Below, piece by piece: positions 51,901 to 61,168 of a stretch of DNA of 64,000 nt. The notes under the pieces were generated by a model. It did no database searches, had not been told where the DNA came from, and worked only from the letters and a program-made list of their open reading frames with translations. The stretch's first letter is position 1. Each line of letters opens with the position of its first letter. Source of the stretch: Danxiaibacter sp048498555 (GTDB taxonomy: Bacteria; Bacteroidota; Bacteroidia; Chitinophagales; Chitinophagaceae); assembly GCA_048498555.1 (NCBI GenBank), contig JBEHXT010000015.1, positions 83,184 to 147,183 of the forward strand. Reading direction: 5' to 3'. Both the position numbers and the translations under genes were made by a program.

Positions 51901-54900
51901 AATGATGAGGCTACCATTAAAGGCGCTACGGCTGCTTCGAATGGCTTGTACAAAGTGTCAGCAACATTAGGTAAATGTACTTCGGCAGATGCAACAGTCG
52001 ATGTTCAGATCATGACGACGCCGATCGTTCCAACCATTGCGTTAACACCTGTGTGTGAAGGCTTGGACCAGTTGATGAAAGCAACGAGCTCAACAACTGG
52101 TGTAACATATAACTGGTCAGGTGCAAGCCCGCTGGTAGTAAATAAGGATGAGGCAACTATTAAAGGCGCTACAGCTGCTTCGAATGGCGTATACAAAGTG
52201 TCAGCAACATTAGGTAAATGTACTTCGGCAGATGCAACAGTTGATGTTCAGATCATGACGACTCCGATTGTGCCAACTATTGCGTTGACGCCAGTGTGTG
52301 AAGGTTTTGATCAGTTGATGAAAGCGACGAGCTCAACAACCGGAGTAACATATAACTGGTCAGGTGCAAGTGCATTAACTGTAAATAATGACGAGGCTAC
52401 CATTAAAGCTGCTACAGCTGCTTCGAATGGCGTGTACAAAGTGTCAGCAACATTAGGTAAATGTACCTCTGCAGACGCGACAGTCGATGTTCAGATTATG
52501 ACGACGCCGGTTGTGCCAACTATTGCTTTGACGCCAGTGTGTGAAGGATTTGACCAGTTAATGAAAGCAACGAGCTCAACAACTGGAGTAACATATAACT
52601 GGTCAGGTGCAAGTGCATTAACTGTAAATAATGATGAGGCTACCATTAAAGGCGCTACAGCCGCTTCGAATGGCTTGTACAAAGTTTCAGCAACATTAGG
52701 TAAATGTACTTCGGCAGATGCAACAGTTGACGTCCAGATCATGACAACGCCAATCGTTCCAACCGTTGCGTTAACTCCTGTTTGCGAAGGATTTGATCAG
52801 TTAATGAAAGCAACCAGCTCAACAGCGGGTGTGAAATATAACTGGTCTGGGCCAGGCACTTTGACTACAAATAATGACGAGGCTACTATTAAAGCCGCTA
52901 CGGTTGCAGCGAGTGGTATATACAAAGTTTCCGCGACACTAGGTAAGTGTACTTCGGCAGATGCAACAGTTGATGTTCAGATCATGACGACGCCGATTGT
53001 GCCAACTATTGCGTTGACGCCTGTTTGCGAAGGTTTTGACCAGTTGATGAAAGCGACGAGCTCAACAACCGGAGTAACATATAATTGGTCTGGTGTAAGT
53101 GCATTAACTGTAAATAATGATGAAGCTACCATTAAAGGTGCTACAGCTGCTTCGAATGGTTTGTACAAGGTTTCCGCGACATTAGGTAAATGTACTTCGG
53201 CAGATGCAACAGTTGATGTTCAGATCATGACAACGCCGATTGTACCAACTATTGCGCTGACGCCAGTGTGTGAAGGTTTTGACCAGTTGATGAAAGCGAC
53301 GAGCTCAACAACCGGAGTAACATATAACTGGTCAGGCGCAAGTGCATTAACTGTAAATAATGACGAGGCTACCATTAAAGGCGCTACAACTGCTTCAAAT
53401 GGCTTGTACAAAGTTTCCGCGACACTAGGTAAGTGTACTTCGGCCTATGCCACAGTAGATGTCCAGATCATGACGACTCCTGTTGTTCCAACTATTGCGT
53501 TAACACCTGTGTGTGAAGGCTTTGATCAATTGATGAAAGCAAGCAGCTCAACAGTGGGTGTAAAATATAACTGGTCTGGTGTAAGTGCATTAACTGTAAA
53601 TAATGATGAAGCTACCATTAAAGGCGCTACTGCTGCTTCGAATGGCTTGTACAAAGTATCCGCAACATTAGGTAAATGTACTTCGGCCAATGCAACAGTT
53701 GATGTTCAGATCATGACAACGCCGATTGTGCCAACAATTGCGTTGACGCCCGTGTGTGAAGGTTTTGATCAATTGATGAAAGCTTCCAGCTCGACAGCAG
53801 GTGTAACATATAATTGGGCAGGGGTAAGCCCGCTGGTAGTAAATAATGGCGAGGCTACCATTACGGCTGCTACTGCTGCTTCAAATGGGTTGTACAAAGT
53901 ATCAGCAACATTAGGTAAATGTACCTCAGCAGATGCAACAGTCGATGTCCAGATCATGACAATGCCGGTTGTACCAGCTATAGCACTGATGCCTGTATGC
54001 GAAGGCCAGGATCAGGTTCTTACAGCAACAAGTTCAACAGCGGGCGTAAAATATAACTGGTCAGGAGTAAGCTCCCTGGTAGTAAACAATGATAAAGCAA
54101 CCATTACAGCCGCTACAGTCGCTGCGAACGGGTTGTACAAAGTGTCCGCAACATTAGGTAAATGTACCTCTGCAGATGCAACAGCTGATGTCCAAATTAT
54201 GACAACACCGGTAGTTCCAACTATTGCGTTGACACCTGTGTGTGAAGGTTTTGATCAGTTGATGAAGGCAACCAGCTCAACGGCAGGTGTAACATATAAC
54301 TGGGCAGGGGTAAGCCCGCTGGTAGTAAATAATAACGAGGCTACCATTAAAGCAGCTACGGCAGCAGCGAGTGGCTTGTACAAAGTTTCCGCGACACTAG
54401 GTAAGTGTACTTCGGCAGATGCAACAGCTAATGTTCAGATTATGACAACGCCGATTGTACCAACTATTGCATTAACACCTGTTTGCGAAGGTTTTGATCA
54501 GTTGATGAAAGCAAAAAGCTCAACAGTAGGTGTATCATATAATTGGTCAGGTGCAAGTCCGCTATTAGTAAATAAGGATGAGGCTACTATTAAAGGTGCT
54601 ACAGCTGCTTCTAATGGTTTGTACAAAGTGTCCGCAACATTAGGTAAATGTACCTCTGCAGATGCAACAGTCGATGTGCAGATCATGACAACGCCGGTTG
54701 TGCCAACAATTGCGTTAACACCCGTGTGCGAAGGTTTTGATCAGTTGATGAAAGCAACAAGTTCAACTGCGGGTGTAAAATATAACTGGTCGGGTGTAAG
54801 TGCATTAACTGTAAATAATGACGAGGCTACCATTAAAGGGGCTACAGCTGCTTCGAATGGGTTGTATAAAGTGTCCGCAACATTAGGTAAATGTACCTCC

Positions 54901-57900
54901 GCAGATGCAACAGTTGATGTTCAAATTATGGCGACGCCGATTGTGCCAACTATAGCCTTAACACCTGTGTGTGAAGGCTTTGATCAGTTGATGAAAGCAA
55001 AAAGCTCAACAGCCGGCGTAACATATAATTGGTCAGGTGCAACTCCGCTGGTAGTAAATAAGGACGAGGCTACTATTAAAGGCGCTACAGCTGCTTCAAA
55101 CGGCTTGTACAAAGTTTCCGCAACACTAGGTAAATGTACTTCCGCAGATGCAACAGTTAATGTGCAGATTTTGACAACGCCGCTTGTGCCAACTATTGCG
55201 TTAACACCCGTATGTGAAGGCTTCGATCAGTTGATGAAAGCGACGAGCTCAACAGCCGGCGTAAAATATAACTGGTCGGGTGCAAGTGTCTTAACTGTAA
55301 ATAATGACGAGGCTACCATTAAAGCTGCTACAGCTGCTTCGAATGGCTTGTACAAAGTGTCGGCAACATTAGGTAAATGTACCTCTGCAGATGCGACAGT
55401 GAATGTTCAGATTATGACAACGCCGGTTGTGCCAACTATTGCATTAACACCTGTATGCGAAGGCTTTGATCAGCTGATGAAGGCAACCAGCTCAACAGCC
55501 GGTGTAACATATAACTGGTCAGGCGCAAGTCCGCTGGTAGTAAATAAAGACCAGGCTACTATCAAAGCTGCTACAGCTGCTTCTAATGGCTTGTATAAAG
55601 TGTCAGCAACATTAGGTAAATGTACTTCCTCCGATGCAAAAGTCGATGTTCAGATCATGACAACGCCAATTGCGCCAACTATTGCGTTGGCTCCTGTTTG
55701 CGAAGGTTTTGACCAGGTAATGAAAGCAACAAGCTCTACAGCGGGTGTAACATATAACTGGTCAGGTGCGAGTACGCTCGTGGTGAATAAAGACGTGGCT
55801 ACCATTAAGACTGCTACAGTAGCCGCGAATGGCTTATACAAAGTGTCCGCAACATTAGGTAAATGTACTTCGGCAAATGCAACAGTCAATGTTCAGATAA
55901 TGCCAACGCCGGTTGTTCCAACCATTGCATTAACACCCGTTTGCGAAGGTTTTGACCAGGTGATGAAAGCAACTACTTCAACAGTGGGTGTAACGTATAA
56001 TTGGTCGGGCGCAAGTGCGTTGATCGTAAATAAAGATCAGGCTACCATTAAGGCTGCTACAGTAGCCGCAAATGGTGTCTACAAAGTGTCAGCAACATTA
56101 GGTAAATGTACTTCTGCCGATGCAACAGTCAATGTTCAGATAATGACAACTCCGGTTGTGCCAACTATTGCGTTGGCACCCGTATGTGAAGGCTTTGACC
56201 AGGTGTTGAAAGCAACCAGCTCAACAATAGGGGTAGTATATAATTGGTCGGGGGCAAGTGCGTTGACAGTAAATAAAGATCAAGCTACCATTAAAGCCGC
56301 GACGGTAGCAGCGAATGGCTTGTACAAAGTGTCGGCAACATTGGGAAAGTGTACTTCCTCCGATGCAACAGTTAATGTTCAGATTATGACAACACCGGTT
56401 GTGCCAACTATTGCATTTACACCCGTGTGTGAAGGATCTGATCAATTGATCAAAGCAACAAGTTCCACAACGGGTGTGATATATAATTGGTCAGGTGCAA
56501 GCGCGTTGACAGTAAATAAAGACCAGGCCACCATTAAGGCTGCTACCGTAGCTGCTAACGGTGTTTACAAAGTGTCAGCAACATTAGGTAAATGTACTTC
56601 AGCAGATGCCACAGTCAATGTCCAGATTAAACCAACACCGGCAAAACCTACGATCGTATCGAAACCAGTTTGTGAAGGTGTAAATCTTGATATGGTTGCA
56701 ACCACCAATCAACCAGGCGCAAGCTTTGCATGGTCCGGGGTAAACAGTTTTACAGCTTCCGGGTCAATAGCAACGGTGAAAAATGCGACACGCAAGGATA
56801 ATGGAACGTACAGTGTAACGGCTAAACTAAACGAATGTCCTTCGCTGCCTGGTAATATCATCATTACATTGAAAAATGTTCCTGCAAAACCAACCGTTTC
56901 CTGGCCTGAAGTGTGTGAAGGGAGCAATTTGGATATGACTGCAAATACTGACCTTGCGAGCGTAACATACGCATGGGCCGGTGTAAATAATTTCAAAGAT
57001 ACAGGTGCAATTGCGACGCTGCCAAAAGCTACGCGCAATGATAATGGCGATTACACCGTAACAGCTACACTTAACGGGTGCAGTTCTATGCCAGCAACAA
57101 CAACAGTTGCCATAAAAGTAATGCCTGTAATGCCTACGGCTACATGGAATAATGGTTTATGTGAAGGAACAGACCTGCAGTTGTCGGCTGCTACAACAAC
57201 ACCAGGTATCATTAAATACGCATGGGCTGGTCCGGCAGGTTATTCGTCAGCCTCACAGAAGCCCCTGATTGCCTCAGCTACAATCAAAAACAATGGCGAT
57301 TATACCGTAACCGCTACATTGAATGGTTGTACATCTCAGCCAGCAACAACAACTGTGGCTGTGAAAGTAATGCCGGTTGTTCCATCTGTCGCCTGGAATA
57401 GCGGTGTTTGCGAAAACAGTGATTTGAACTTGTCAGCGAGTTCAACAACTCCTGGAACGATCAAATATGACTGGTCCGGGCCGTTGAGTTTTGTTTCTGC
57501 TACACAAAATCCTGTTATCAAAAATTCAACGATAAAAAATAATGGTGATTATACTGTAACCGCTACGCTCAACGGTTGTACCTCCAAGCCGGCAATAACA
57601 ACTGTTGCTGTTAAAGTAATGCCGATTGTGCCGACGGTTGCATGGAACAATGGTTTGTGCGAAGGAACTGACCTGCAGTTATCGGCTGCTACTACCACGC
57701 CAGGTATTATAAGCTATGCATGGTCTGGCCCTGCAGGATATACATCAACGTCGCAGAAGCCTGTAATTACTGGGGCCACAATAAAAAATAGTGGAGATTA
57801 TACAGTAACAGCTAGTTTAAACGGTTGTACAACAGACCCGGTAACCACGAAGGTTATGGTTAAAGTAATGCCGCTGGTTCCTGTCGTAAGCTGGAACAAT

Positions 57901-60105
57901 GGCCTGTGTGAGGGTAGCGATCTTACATTAAATGCTGCTTCATCAACTGCAGGGGATATAGCATACAGCTGGACAGGTCCTTCAGGATTCTCATCAGATA
58001 TTCAGCAGCCGGTAATTAAGAATGCTTCATTCGCAACAAGCAGTGGTGCTTATTCGGTAACGGCTACATTGAACAACTGTACTTCTGCACCTGCAGCTAT
58101 TGTTGTTGCAGTTAAAGAAGTGCCGAAGATTCCCCTGATACAAGCGGTTGATCCATTGTGCGAAGGTGAAAACCTGCAATTAACCGCTGCATCATCAGCT
58201 GTTTCAACCGGAACAATTCAATACAGCTGGGCGGGCCCTTCAGGGTATAAATCAGATATCTCAAATCCGTTGATTGCAACTGTTTCACCAACTACAAATG
58301 CAGGCCAGTATTCCGTTTCAGCTACGCTGGATGGATGTACTTCAGCTTCATCATCTATCCAGGTGAAAATAAAAATACGTCCTGCGATACCAGACATTCA
58401 GTCTAACGATCCTTTGTGTGAAGGAAGCGATCTTCAGCTTAAGGCAGCAACAACTACTGCCGGGGCGATTGCATATAGCTGGACAGGCCCTGCTGCGTTC
58501 AAATCCGGCAAGCAAAGCTTCGCAATCCAGTCCGTAACATCAATAGATAACTCTGGTATTTACGCTGTAACAGCAACGCTAAATGGTTGTGTGTCTGACC
58601 CGGCAACCAGAAAAATAATTGTAAAAGGTATTCCAAATGTACCGTCTGTTGTTTCCAACGCTCCGTTGTGTGCCGGCACAGATTTATCGCTTAATGCAAC
58701 AACCTCTACTCCGGGAACGGCAACATATAGCTGGACAGGGCCCAATGGTTTTAAGTCAGATAACGGTAATGCTTCTGTTACAGGCATTGATCTTAATGCT
58801 GCAGGTGTTTATCATGTAGCTGTAACCGTTGATGGCTGTACGTCTGCAGCAGCTGATTTACGGGTTGTGGTAAACAGCCTTCCAGCTCCGCCTGTTGTTA
58901 CAAGCCCTTCGCCGGTTTGCGCAGGTAACGGAAGAATTCAGTTGGTAGACCACGTGCGGGGACAAAATGTAACATGGTTTGCAGCGGACAAAAGCCTGAT
59001 CGGTGCAACAGCACCTGCTGTATCATTGGATAAATCGGGCACTTTCGTTTACTATGTAGCTAACAACTCTGTTCAGAATTGCCGTAGTGAACTTGTGAAA
59101 GTGATGTCTATTGTTAATGAAAATCCGAAAGCGACCGCGCGTAAAAGAGATGTGTCCTGCGTTGGAGGATCAGATGGAAGAGTTGAGCTCGTTGTTTCCG
59201 GCGGGCAGTTCCCATACCGCTTTCAATGGAATAACGGAAGCAATGAACGTAGCCTTGTTAATGTAGCCTCAGGCGTGTACAGTGCCACTGTTACAGATTT
59301 GAGAGGGTGCAATGCAAGAAGCTCAGACGCAATTGTAAACGATGGTATAAACCCACCAGCGCCAATAGCCAAAAGCATGGAGTTATGCGAGACTGGCGGT
59401 ACAGTAATGCTTAGTGCCAAGGGAACAAATTTGCAATGGTATAGTTACGATGGGGTGCCTTTGGCTTCCGCTCCCTATATCAATAAAAGCGGCCCTGCAT
59501 CTTATGCCTATTACGTAAGCAGCAGAAGTGATTTGGGTTGCGAAAGTGAAAAGACATTTGTTTCTGCGTTGGTAAGGTCATCACCTAAAGTAACCTCAGT
59601 AAAAAAACAGGAACCGGATTGCAATGGTTACGAAAAAGGTTCTTTTGAGGTAATAGCTGATGGCGGTTGTAACAATTCCGCATATACGTTCAAGTTGTTA
59701 AATACCCTTCAGGAGCAGTCAGTAGGCACATTTGCCAACGTGCCTGCAGGTACTTATAAAGTACAGGTTTCAGATGAATGTGGTTGCTCAACAACACAGG
59801 ATATTGAGCTGGGTATAAAGATGACTGACTGTGACATTCAAATGCCAACAGGCTTTACACCTAATGGTGATAAAAACAACGACGTGTTCAGGCCTGCGGC
59901 TTATGGCAAGGTTAGTGATTATAAACTTCAGCTTTATAACCGTTGGGGGCAATTGTTGTTCCAGACTGAAACGCCGGGTGAAGGGTGGGATGGAAAGTAT
60001 AGAGGAAAAGATCAGCCCGTAGCTACCTATGTTTGGCAGATGTTCTACAAAAATCAAAAGGGAGAATCCAAATACTTGAAGGGCACTGTTGTGCTAATAA
60101 GATAG
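48955..60105 (+). CDS. Giant T9SS type B surface protein with Ig-like repeats (3716 residues)
   Basis: A Cys-rich, probably adhesive surface protein. A signal peptide (KIVSLALILFVLMTSSLQVHAQ, to about residue 44) is followed by a jelly-roll-like domain (45-265), five diverged Ig-like repeats, 22 near-identical repeats of exactly 81 residues (about 783-2564), about ten diverged repeats of the same type (VCEG/LCEG ... NGCTS), and SprB-like repeats (CVGGSDGRVELVVSGGQFPY, DCNGYEKGSFEV). The C-terminus MPTGFTPNGDKNNDVF to YLKGTVVLIR is the gliding-associated type B sorting domain. Each repeat keeps two Cys about 55 residues apart, likely a disulfide. No PorP/SprF gene follows. Confidence 0.93.
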   Translation: MLRNADRNQHRHRIPLCTCVPPKIVSLALILFVLMTSSLQVHAQTCNLRVLKTDDFGTGASLFGPSLGSATDYFFMDGTSIQSCGSNTYHQRVEDSMYCLIKTADSALVTCTRSGKNPNYTYAMSSDWVHAPDHTGNNGYMLLVNSKGTKNTFYQKTYDNLCPGMTCNFTIYATNICHVSGSIQPKLTIVLKNADTDEGIDSISSGALPYPISTTQLKWVPISMTFKVPAGFDRVKVVVRNDQTGNGGNDLALDDVAFSVCVPPATLTSVAKTRTAAECASQTFDITAAVTTGTFTNINYQWQIQNADGTWANVTNPNGIASSKFTTPSLPASGGPVTYRVIYASEGNLGSDNCSGFSNPITVTPTDITPKAPVVTSNAPLCEGQKLNFTFSSTTTGATFELTNPAGVTSTPSSPYSIASVQASDAGTYSIRSYYSGCYSTPTKITAIVNSKPVIAVSAQATSLCVGDQIQLKSGSAGSGETYLWGGPSPFTSGVSDPIINNAGTGASGDYTLTVTSADNCVSTGKVTVTVNPKPAVPTINPYTPVCEGMPLALSAPTISGYSYKWTWPTNNSASGANLSIASQASLSDALTYTLTATINATGCFASNSIAVTVNPKPAIPSVSSSGAVCEGEPLNLYANVASGTYASFKWTSPKGAVFSTDEDPVINKATSADIGTYTLQATAANGCFATNTVAATVKPNPVVTASVNNPCEKDALQFDATSSLTGSTFSWSGPSFNSLSQSPVINNVTTADGGIYKVTVTYDGCPAEAQVTASVKPMPAMPTIALTPVCEGFDQLLKATSSTAGVIYNWSGASPLVVNNNEAIIKGATAASSGVYKVSATLGTCTSADATVDVQIMTTPVVPTIALTPVCEGFDQLMKATSSTTGVTYNWSGASALAVNNDEATIKGATAASNGIYKVSATLGKCTSADATVDVQIMTTPVVPTIALTPVCEGFDQLMKATSSTTGVTYNWSGASALTVNNDEATIKGATAASNGLYKVSATLGKCTSADATVDVQIMTTPIVPTIALTPVCEGLDQLMKATSSTTGVTYNWSGASPLVVNKDEATIKGATAASNGVYKVSATLGKCTSADATVDVQIMTTPIVPTIALTPVCEGFDQLMKATSSTTGVTYNWSGASALTVNNDEATIKAATAASNGVYKVSATLGKCTSADATVDVQIMTTPVVPTIALTPVCEGFDQLMKATSSTTGVTYNWSGASALTVNNDEATIKGATAASNGLYKVSATLGKCTSADATVDVQIMTTPIVPTVALTPVCEGFDQLMKATSSTAGVKYNWSGPGTLTTNNDEATIKAATVAASGIYKVSATLGKCTSADATVDVQIMTTPIVPTIALTPVCEGFDQLMKATSSTTGVTYNWSGVSALTVNNDEATIKGATAASNGLYKVSATLGKCTSADATVDVQIMTTPIVPTIALTPVCEGFDQLMKATSSTTGVTYNWSGASALTVNNDEATIKGATTASNGLYKVSATLGKCTSAYATVDVQIMTTPVVPTIALTPVCEGFDQLMKASSSTVGVKYNWSGVSALTVNNDEATIKGATAASNGLYKVSATLGKCTSANATVDVQIMTTPIVPTIALTPVCEGFDQLMKASSSTAGVTYNWAGVSPLVVNNGEATITAATAASNGLYKVSATLGKCTSADATVDVQIMTMPVVPAIALMPVCEGQDQVLTATSSTAGVKYNWSGVSSLVVNNDKATITAATVAANGLYKVSATLGKCTSADATADVQIMTTPVVPTIALTPVCEGFDQLMKATSSTAGVTYNWAGVSPLVVNNNEATIKAATAAASGLYKVSATLGKCTSADATANVQIMTTPIVPTIALTPVCEGFDQLMKAKSSTVGVSYNWSGASPLLVNKDEATIKGATAASNGLYKVSATLGKCTSADATVDVQIMTTPVVPTIALTPVCEGFDQLMKATSSTAGVKYNWSGVSALTVNNDEATIKGATAASNGLYKVSATLGKCTSADATVDVQIMATPIVPTIALTPVCEGFDQLMKAKSSTAGVTYNWSGATPLVVNKDEATIKGATAASNGLYKVSATLGKCTSADATVNVQILTTPLVPTIALTPVCEGFDQLMKATSSTAGVKYNWSGASVLTVNNDEATIKAATAASNGLYKVSATLGKCTSADATVNVQIMTTPVVPTIALTPVCEGFDQLMKATSSTAGVTYNWSGASPLVVNKDQATIKAATAASNGLYKVSATLGKCTSSDAKVDVQIMTTPIAPTIALAPVCEGFDQVMKATSSTAGVTYNWSGASTLVVNKDVATIKTATVAANGLYKVSATLGKCTSANATVNVQIMPTPVVPTIALTPVCEGFDQVMKATTSTVGVTYNWSGASALIVNKDQATIKAATVAANGVYKVSATLGKCTSADATVNVQIMTTPVVPTIALAPVCEGFDQVLKATSSTIGVVYNWSGASALTVNKDQATIKAATVAANGLYKVSATLGKCTSSDATVNVQIMTTPVVPTIAFTPVCEGSDQLIKATSSTTGVIYNWSGASALTVNKDQATIKAATVAANGVYKVSATLGKCTSADATVNVQIKPTPAKPTIVSKPVCEGVNLDMVATTNQPGASFAWSGVNSFTASGSIATVKNATRKDNGTYSVTAKLNECPSLPGNIIITLKNVPAKPTVSWPEVCEGSNLDMTANTDLASVTYAWAGVNNFKDTGAIATLPKATRNDNGDYTVTATLNGCSSMPATTTVAIKVMPVMPTATWNNGLCEGTDLQLSAATTTPGIIKYAWAGPAGYSSASQKPLIASATIKNNGDYTVTATLNGCTSQPATTTVAVKVMPVVPSVAWNSGVCENSDLNLSASSTTPGTIKYDWSGPLSFVSATQNPVIKNSTIKNNGDYTVTATLNGCTSKPAITTVAVKVMPIVPTVAWNNGLCEGTDLQLSAATTTPGIISYAWSGPAGYTSTSQKPVITGATIKNSGDYTVTASLNGCTTDPVTTKVMVKVMPLVPVVSWNNGLCEGSDLTLNAASSTAGDIAYSWTGPSGFSSDIQQPVIKNASFATSSGAYSVTATLNNCTSAPAAIVVAVKEVPKIPLIQAVDPLCEGENLQLTAASSAVSTGTIQYSWAGPSGYKSDISNPLIATVSPTTNAGQYSVSATLDGCTSASSSIQVKIKIRPAIPDIQSNDPLCEGSDLQLKAATTTAGAIAYSWTGPAAFKSGKQSFAIQSVTSIDNSGIYAVTATLNGCVSDPATRKIIVKGIPNVPSVVSNAPLCAGTDLSLNATTSTPGTATYSWTGPNGFKSDNGNASVTGIDLNAAGVYHVAVTVDGCTSAAADLRVVVNSLPAPPVVTSPSPVCAGNGRIQLVDHVRGQNVTWFAADKSLIGATAPAVSLDKSGTFVYYVANNSVQNCRSELVKVMSIVNENPKATARKRDVSCVGGSDGRVELVVSGGQFPYRFQWNNGSNERSLVNVASGVYSATVTDLRGCNARSSDAIVNDGINPPAPIAKSMELCETGGTVMLSAKGTNLQWYSYDGVPLASAPYINKSGPASYAYYVSSRSDLGCESEKTFVSALVRSSPKVTSVKKQEPDCNGYEKGSFEVIADGGCNNSAYTFKLLNTLQEQSVGTFANVPAGTYKVQVSDECGCSTTQDIELGIKMTDCDIQMPTGFTPNGDKNNDVFRPAAYGKVSDYKLQLYNRWGQLLFQTETPGEGWDGKYRGKDQPVATYVWQMFYKNQKGESKYLKGTVVLIR
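51301..56646 (+). repeat. 22 tandem copies of a 243-bp coding repeat
   Basis: The length is exactly 22 x 243 bp with no indel. The 81-residue unit begins PTIALTPVCEGFDQLMKATS, passes YNWSGAS and VNNDEATIKGAT, and ends CTSADATVDVQIMTTPVV. Early copies carry NNDEATIKGATAASNG, the last five NKDQ/NKDV with ATVAANG. Minus-strand open frames recurring every 243 bp here are shadows of this array. Confidence 0.95.
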
Positions 60106-60154
60106 TGTTTCGCGCCTCATCATAGCTACGCTGTTTACAGCGGACTTGTTTACC

Positions 60155-60192
60155 AGCCGCAACCACAATAAAATGTGGGTAGCGGCTTTTTT
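60155..60192 (+). terminator. Rho-independent terminator of the giant gene
   Basis: AGCCGC-AACCACA pairs with TGTGGGT-AGCGGCT, then six T, 50 nt after the stop codon. Confidence 0.8.
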
Positions 60193-60219
60193 ATGAAGAT
60201 TAATTTAGTTTTAATAGTG

Positions 60220-60241
60220 GTTTAGTTTAATTAAACTAAAC
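60220..60241. promoter_or_regulatory. Perfect 22-bp palindrome upstream of the MgtC-like gene
   Basis: GTTTAGTTTAA is followed without spacer by its exact complement; a further TTTAGT half-site occurs on both sides (60205 and 60246). It lies 170 nt before the MgtC gene and looks like a dimeric regulator site. The rest of the spacer to 60411 shows no gene. Confidence 0.45.
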
Positions 60242-60411
60242 ATTGTTTAGTATTGTTCTACTTCATAGATTGTCTTGCCGGATTTTCATTTTATGCATGT
60301 TTATTGTTGCGTTGTGCTTATTCATAATATGCGGATAAATGAAAGGCCATCTGGTTCATAGAAAAGTAAGCCGGGAAAAATTAAATCGCTTAACTCATAA
60401 ATAATTTGATT

Positions 60412-61104
60412 ATGATAGTAGGATTAAGCTGGCAGGAAACGATTTTACGCCTTTTACTTGCGGCGATACTTGGAGGATTGGTAGGAATAGAAAGACAGCG
60501 ATTGGAGTGGGCTGCGGGGTTGCGGACGCATATGCTTGTATGTCTGGGTTCTGCACTTATTATGATCGTTTCTTCTTTTGGTTTTGCGGACGTCCTGGGT
60601 ACACCAAATGTCAGTCTGGATCCATCTCGTGTGGCTGCGCAGGTTGTTAGTGGTATAGGGTTCCTTGGTGCGGGGACTATCCTTTTTTTGAAACATGAAG
60701 TTGTGCGCGGATTAACAACGGCTGCCGGTTTGTGGACTGTTGCAGGCATTGGTTTGGCCGTTGGTGGAGGATTGTATCTTGCTGCTTCGGCTGCCACTGC
60801 ACTGGTTCTGATTATACTGGTGTTGGTAAAGCCTTATAAGAAGAAAATCACCAGAATGACTCAGCCTAACGAGATTTACATTGTAGCAAAAAAGAAAGAA
60901 GGGATATTACAATATGTTGAAGGGGTAACAGAAAACAATAACCTGGTGGTTACGGATATAAGTATCCATCATTCAGATAAGAATGAAATCGAACAACTCT
61001 ATATAAAGTTTAATAAAAATACAGATGCGGGTTCTTTACGTTCTGCTATTGACGCGTTTAATCAGATGCCCGGTATACAGGAAGTAAGATGTAGAATTAA
61101 ATAA
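60412..61104 (+). CDS. MgtC/SapB-family membrane protein
   Basis: A 230-residue inner-membrane protein. Helices 1-4 carry the family motifs LLLAAILGGLVGIERQRLEWAAGLRTHMLVCLGSAL and RVAAQVVSGIGFLGAGTILF, then VRGLTTAAGLWTVAGIGLAVGGG. A soluble C-terminal domain (about 150-230) is ACT-like (IYIVAKKKEGILQYVEGV, NQMPGIQEVRCRIK). Members are tied to growth at low Mg2+ and to control of the F-ATPase, but the mechanism differs among species. ATG 60412 is preferred to a TTG two codons earlier. Confidence 0.92.
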   Translation: MIVGLSWQETILRLLLAAILGGLVGIERQRLEWAAGLRTHMLVCLGSALIMIVSSFGFADVLGTPNVSLDPSRVAAQVVSGIGFLGAGTILFLKHEVVRGLTTAAGLWTVAGIGLAVGGGLYLAASAATALVLIILVLVKPYKKKITRMTQPNEIYIVAKKKEGILQYVEGVTENNNLVVTDISIHHSDKNEIEQLYIKFNKNTDAGSLRSAIDAFNQMPGIQEVRCRIK

Positions 61105-61117
61105 CATTGTAAAGTTA

Positions 61118-61152
61118 GCCGGGCTTACGCTTGATAAATGTATAAGCCCGGC
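61118..61152. terminator. Bidirectional terminator between the MgtC and YHS genes
   Basis: Perfect 10-bp arms GCCGGGCTTA/TAAGCCCGGC with a 15-nt loop in a 64-bp convergent spacer. Confidence 0.7.
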
Positions 61153-61168
61153 AGCGTTATTTTATCAT

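Noticed and set aside
51582..57521. Many minus-strand frames of 60-120 residues recurring every 243 bp
   Set aside because: Shadow frames opposite the coding repeats; they share the period and have no own start signals.
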